From Burkholderia sp. GAS332 (GTDB lineage: Bacteria > Pseudomonadota > Gammaproteobacteria > Burkholderiales > Burkholderiaceae): DNA of 64,000 nucleotides. The stretch spans positions 3,472,001 through 3,536,000 of the forward strand of contig FSRV01000002.1 in assembly GCA_900142905.1 (NCBI GenBank), written 5' to 3'. Below the pieces are notes generated by a model. The model was given only the letters and a program-made list of their open reading frames with translations. It was not told the DNA's origin and made no database searches. The position numbers were made by a program, and so were the translations under genes. Below are positions 61,141 through 64,000 of this stretch, piece after piece; within the stretch, counting starts at the first letter, position 1, and every line of letters begins with the position of its first letter.

Positions 61141-61989
61141 ATGAAAGTCCTCGATCTCGATGCGGTGCGCGCCTTCGTGCTGGTCGCCGATCTGCACAGT
61201 TTTACGCGGGCTGCCGACGCGCTCGACACCACGCAATCGGCCGTCAGCCTGAAGCTCAAGCGGCTGGAGGCGCACCTCGGCAAGCAGTTAGTGGAGCGCA
61301 CACCGCGCGTCGTGCGTCTTTCCGCGGACGGCAACGCGTTCCTTGGCGCGGCCCGCGACCTGCTGAGCGCGCATGAGCGGGCGCTGGGTTCGCTGTCGGT
61401 GGAGCGTCGGCGGCTCACGTTGGGGCTGAGCGAGCATGTCGCGGGAACGAACTTGCCGCAGTTGCTCTCGCGGCTGAACGCACACGATCCGGGTCTGGTG
61501 GTCGAATTGCATCTGGGCAGGTCGGCAGCGCTGCTCGCGCAATTCGACGAACGGCGCCTCGACGCGGTGATCATTCGCTATGGTGCCGATGAGCCACCGC
61601 GTGACGACGCGCAGGTGCTATTCAGCGAGCCGCTCGGCTGGCTCGCTACACCGCAATGGCTGCCGCGCGTCAGCGAGCCATTGGCGCTCGCGCTGCTGAG
61701 TCCGCCGTGCAATGTGCGCGAGGTTGCGCTGCACACGCTGAACGAGGCGGGGGTTGCATGGCAGGAAGTGTTCATTGGCGGCGGTGTGGCAGCGGTCGGC
61801 GCTGCGGTTGCAGCCGGTCTGGCCGTGTCGCCGCTGGCGCGCAGAGTGGCGCCGCGTGGCTTGGTCGATGTCGGCGCGCGTTTGGGTTTGCCGCCGCTGC
61901 CGGAATCGCGTGTGACCTTGCACTCACGGGTGAGGGATAAGCGGTCGATTGAGACGTTGCGGTTGATGACGAGTGGCTTGGCAACGTAG
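61141..61989 (+). CDS. LysR-family regulator divergent from tautomerase gene
   Basis: This 282-aa LysR regulator has an N-terminal HTH (LDLDAVRAFVLVADLHSFTRAADALDTTQSAVSLKLKRLE, residues 4-45) and an effector domain. It starts at ATG 61141, where the family N-terminus begins; the open frame continues 14 codons back. The divergent arrangement with the tautomerase gene suggests local control. Effector unknown. Confidence 0.9.
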   Translation: MKVLDLDAVRAFVLVADLHSFTRAADALDTTQSAVSLKLKRLEAHLGKQLVERTPRVVRLSADGNAFLGAARDLLSAHERALGSLSVERRRLTLGLSEHVAGTNLPQLLSRLNAHDPGLVVELHLGRSAALLAQFDERRLDAVIIRYGADEPPRDDAQVLFSEPLGWLATPQWLPRVSEPLALALLSPPCNVREVALHTLNEAGVAWQEVFIGGGVAAVGAAVAAGLAVSPLARRVAPRGLVDVGARLGLPPLPESRVTLHSRVRDKRSIETLRLMTSGLAT

Positions 61990-62081
61990 TAGAGAAACGA
62001 CTTCTTGCTCTAAACCATGAATAAAGTTCGCCGACTTTCGCTTAAGCTGGGAAGCTAACAATTTCATTTAAAAATAGATCC

Positions 62082-63005
62082 GTGGACCTCGACCCCCGAC
62101 AAACCGCCGCCGTCCGCGCGGTCATCGAAACCGGCAGCTTCGAGCAGGCTGCCGTGCGCCTGAACATCACCTCGTCGGCGGTATCGCAGCGAGTGCGGGC
62201 GCTCGAAACGCGCTTGGGCAATCCGCTGATCGTGCGCACACGGCCCTGTCGCGCGACGCAGATGGGCCAGCGTCTGCTGCAGTTTCTACGGCGCGCCGCC
62301 CTGCTCGAAGACGACTTCGCCAGCGATCTCGCGGGCGCCAATGAAGCCTTGCTGAACGTCGCCGCCGCCGTGAATGCGGACACGCTGTCCACGTGGTTTT
62401 TCCCTGCGCTCTCCGAGATCCTGCTGCAAGAAAACGTGCTGCTCGATCTGACCGTCGACGACCAGGACCACACTCACGCGCTGCTCGCCTCAGGCCTCGC
62501 GATCGGCTGCATCACCACCGAACCCGCGCCGATGCGCGGCTGTTTCGCCGAACGGCTGGGCGCCATGCGCTACCGGCTGGTAGCGTCGGCCGCGTTCGTC
62601 GAACGATGGTTTCCGAATGGATTGACGCGTGAAAGCGCGCGGCGCGCGCCGGTGATCCTGTCCTCACGCAAGGACGCGTTGCAGGCGCGCTTTCTCGAGA
62701 CGCGCTTCGGTCTGCCGCCGGAAGCTTATCCGTGCCATTACGTGCCCGCGCCGGTGCCACGTTACATGGCGATCCAGCGTGGCCTGGCTTATGGCATGGT
62801 GCCTGAACTGGAATTCGGCGATGCCGTCGAACGCGGCGAACTGGTCGACCTCGCGCCGAAGCAGCCCACCGATGTCGAGTTGTACTGGCATGCCTGGAAG
62901 GTCCAGTCGCCACGCCTCGAAAAACTCTCGGCGCGCATCGTCGAACTCGGCCGCACTGCCTTGGGTCCGCCGGGTGCAAAGGTCAAACGCAAACGCGCCG
63001 CCTGA
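62082..63005 (+). CDS. argP: ArgP/LysG-type LysR regulator
   Basis: This 307-aa LysR regulator is of the ArgP (IciA) group, which activates arginine/lysine exporters. The N-terminus LDPRQTAAVRAVIETGSFEQAAVRLNITSSAVSQRVRALE and DTLSTWFFPAL are typical. The C-terminus is Lys/Arg-rich (KVKRKRAA). The start is GTG at 62082, within an AT-rich upstream tract. Its usual partner argO/lysE is not adjacent; a LysE-family gene lies 50 kb away at 11099. Effectors are expected to be arginine or lysine, by family knowledge. Confidence 0.88.
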   Translation: MDLDPRQTAAVRAVIETGSFEQAAVRLNITSSAVSQRVRALETRLGNPLIVRTRPCRATQMGQRLLQFLRRAALLEDDFASDLAGANEALLNVAAAVNADTLSTWFFPALSEILLQENVLLDLTVDDQDHTHALLASGLAIGCITTEPAPMRGCFAERLGAMRYRLVASAAFVERWFPNGLTRESARRAPVILSSRKDALQARFLETRFGLPPEAYPCHYVPAPVPRYMAIQRGLAYGMVPELEFGDAVERGELVDLAPKQPTDVELYWHAWKVQSPRLEKLSARIVELGRTALGPPGAKVKRKRAA

Positions 63006-63013
63006 ACCGGAGG

Positions 63014-63628
63014 TCAGTGGAGGATCGGCGGCATCGAGCCGCTGCTGGCGGTTGCAGGATTCGCGCTTGTATCCGCAGCGGGACTCGCCGTTACGTTTGC
63101 GGCCTTGGCCGGCGCGTTCGTATGAACCACAGCCGGTTTAGCCGGGCCGGTTTTCGCCGCCACCTTGACCACGTGGGCATGCGCTGTACGGCCTTGAACC
63201 AGGTTGGCGCGCATGATCCTGCCTTGACCCGGTTTCGCCTGAGCAATTTGTGTGTGCGGCTTTTTACCCTGCGCCACCACGACTGACTTCGACTTAGTCT
63301 TGCCCGTGCCCTTAACCACGCCGCCGTGGCCAACGTTCTTAGCTGAGACCTTCTTCACGCTGCCATGCGCCGCCGGCTTGGCGCCGCCCTTCGACGCCGA
63401 CGCGACTCGCTGCGCGCCATGTTGACTCTTCGCCGCGTGCTTCGACGCCCTCTTCGCGCCGGCGGTAGACTTGGTTTTGCCCGCGCCCGTCGTTTTCTTT
63501 GCGTGCTTCACCGTATGCCCGGTCGACTCGGGCGGATTCCACACTTCCGCATAACCTGCTGCCATTGCCGTACCGGATACACACCACACTGCAACTGCAA
63601 CTGCTGTTGCTACTGCTCGAACCCACAT
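63014..63628 (-). CDS. Secreted Lys/Ala-rich basic protein
   Basis: This 204-aa protein has a signal peptide (MWVRAVATAVAVAVWCVSGTAMA) followed by GYAEVWNPPESTG and a very basic, low-complexity body of Lys, Ala, Gly, His and Ser. It resembles histone-H1-like or AlgP-type repeats (KHAKKTTGAGKTKSTAG, KGTGKTKSKSVV), with a Pro/Ala-rich C-terminus. No enzymatic domain is visible. It may bind DNA, polysaccharide or the envelope in the periplasm. The ATG at 63628 lies nine bases after an AGGAG. It is convergent with argP and divergent from the antitoxin gene. Confidence 0.75.
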   Translation of the reverse strand: MWVRAVATAVAVAVWCVSGTAMAAGYAEVWNPPESTGHTVKHAKKTTGAGKTKSTAGAKRASKHAAKSQHGAQRVASASKGGAKPAAHGSVKKVSAKNVGHGGVVKGTGKTKSKSVVVAQGKKPHTQIAQAKPGQGRIMRANLVQGRTAHAHVVKVAAKTGPAKPAVVHTNAPAKAANVTASPAADTSANPATASSGSMPPILH

Positions 63629-63679
63629 CTCCTGCTTCTCCTGATCTTCGGCTTCATAACGAGCCGGGATTATATTCCC

Positions 63680-63711
63680 TTGCAAAAATCCATTTTTAGA
63701 CTAATATTAGT
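63680..63711 (+). promoter_or_regulatory. Promoter and palindromic operator of antitoxin gene
   Basis: TTGCAA (63680-63685), a 16-base spacer and TAATAT (63702-63707) form a promoter. The palindrome ACTAAT-ATTAGT (63700-63711) covers the -10 box, as expected for autorepression by the antitoxin encoded downstream. Confidence 0.6.
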
Positions 63712-63740
63712 TTAAAGTACAGATAAGGACTCACCCCATC

Positions 63741-64000
63741 ATGGCTCACGCTGCCCGCGCCACCCAGCCGGAACCGCCGATCCGCCGGCCGGTTCCGGAA
63801 CCCACGCTCACGGAAATGTCGGCGGCGGGTCTGCGCGCGTTCTTCAACATTGCGCGAGACTGGGACTTGAGCGCCGAAGAGCAGATCGTGTTGCTCGGTT
63901 CGCCGGGCCGCTCCACCTACTTCAAGTGGAAATCCGCACCGGCAACAGCACGTCTGGGGCGCGACACGCTGGAACGCCTCTCGCTGCTGCTCGGCATCTA
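63741..64000 (+). CDS. Xre/MbcA/ParS-type antitoxin, N-terminal part (cut by window edge)
   Basis: The visible 86 residues begin MAHAARATQPEPPIRRPVPEP, then TEMSAAGLRAFFNIARDWDLSAEEQIVLLGSP, and RSTYFKWKSAPATARLGRDTLERLSLLLGI. The helix layout and the GSPGRSTYFKWK segment match the Xre-like HTH that precedes the MbcA/ParS toxin-binding domain. Antitoxins of this group neutralise a RES-domain NAD-consuming toxin normally encoded just downstream, which is beyond the window. The frame is open to base 64000, so the gene is incomplete here. The AT-rich upstream DNA contrasts with the surroundings. Confidence 0.75.
   Translation, partial: MAHAARATQPEPPIRRPVPEPTLTEMSAAGLRAFFNIARDWDLSAEEQIVLLGSPGRSTYFKWKSAPATARLGRDTLERLSLLLGI

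Noticed and set aside
1..64000. CRISPR arrays, prophage, integrase or attachment sites
   Set aside because: No regularly spaced direct repeats, cas genes, integrase or phage structural genes were seen. The only mobile trace is the transposase fragment near 15.5 kb.

Overview
The window is a GC-rich, gene-dense chromosomal segment from a betaproteobacterium, almost certainly Burkholderiaceae and most like Paraburkholderia. The evidence is the long acidic RpoD (796 aa), the rpsU-yqeY-dnaG-rpoD block, the Burkholderia-type porin, the BPSS1780-family and DUF3563 proteins, pcaQ/pcaHG, FolE2 and many LysR regulators. This genus call rests on recalled family features and not on a search. No prophage, plasmid, CRISPR array or genomic island is visible. 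The only mobile DNA is a transposase fragment at about 15.5-15.8 kb.

Left third (0-23 kb), mostly catabolic and accessory. An XRE-cupin regulator is followed by a YdiJ-like D-2-hydroxyglutarate dehydrogenase and HglS (DUF1338 2-oxoadipate dioxygenase/decarboxylase). These two carry out consecutive steps of lysine/2-oxoadipate breakdown and have a divergent LysR gene. Next come 4-hydroxyphenylpyruvate dioxygenase, then pcaQ divergent from pcaHG (protocatechuate ring cleavage) with two palindromic boxes in the divergent region. After these lie an H-NS-like protein, a LysE exporter, a cold-shock gene with a long leader, an acyl-CoA ligase divergent from a Crp/Fnr regulator around a 20-bp palindrome, the transposase fragment, a porin, and a LysR / CoA-transferase / DUF485 / ActP-type symporter cassette.

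Centre (23-44 kb), housekeeping. An unusual class II tRNA-like gene with a CAU anticodon lies just downstream of the macromolecular-synthesis genes rpsU-yqeY-dnaG-rpoD. These are followed by tsaD, folE2, dxs-ispA-xseB (isoprenoid precursors and exonuclease VII), a Rieske oxygenase, a 3-mercaptopyruvate sulfurtransferase, a dienelactone hydrolase, a type II NADH dehydrogenase, polA and a LOG-family gene. The polA and LOG start codons are one base apart.

Right third (44-64 kb). A LysR gene sits beside a split chromate transporter. Then come amn, DUF2782-thrB-BPSS1780, ohrR/ohr with an operator, a photolyase, a DUF3563 protein, a PHB-depolymerase-type esterase and a PAP2 phosphatase. A molybdate block follows (modABC with convergent modE and a ModE-like box). 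After it are an SDR, a tautomerase, two LysR genes (one ArgP-like), a Lys/Ala-rich secreted protein, and the start of an Xre/MbcA/ParS-type antitoxin cut by the window edge.

The observations most worth following are the class II CAU tRNA with an inverted 8-14 pair, the adjacent hglS/ydiJ genes, the very symmetrical operator candidates (14551-14570, 8837-8853, 55238-55252, 63700-63711), a decayed crotonase-like fragment at 19.45-19.54 kb, and the one-base spacing between polA and the LOG gene.
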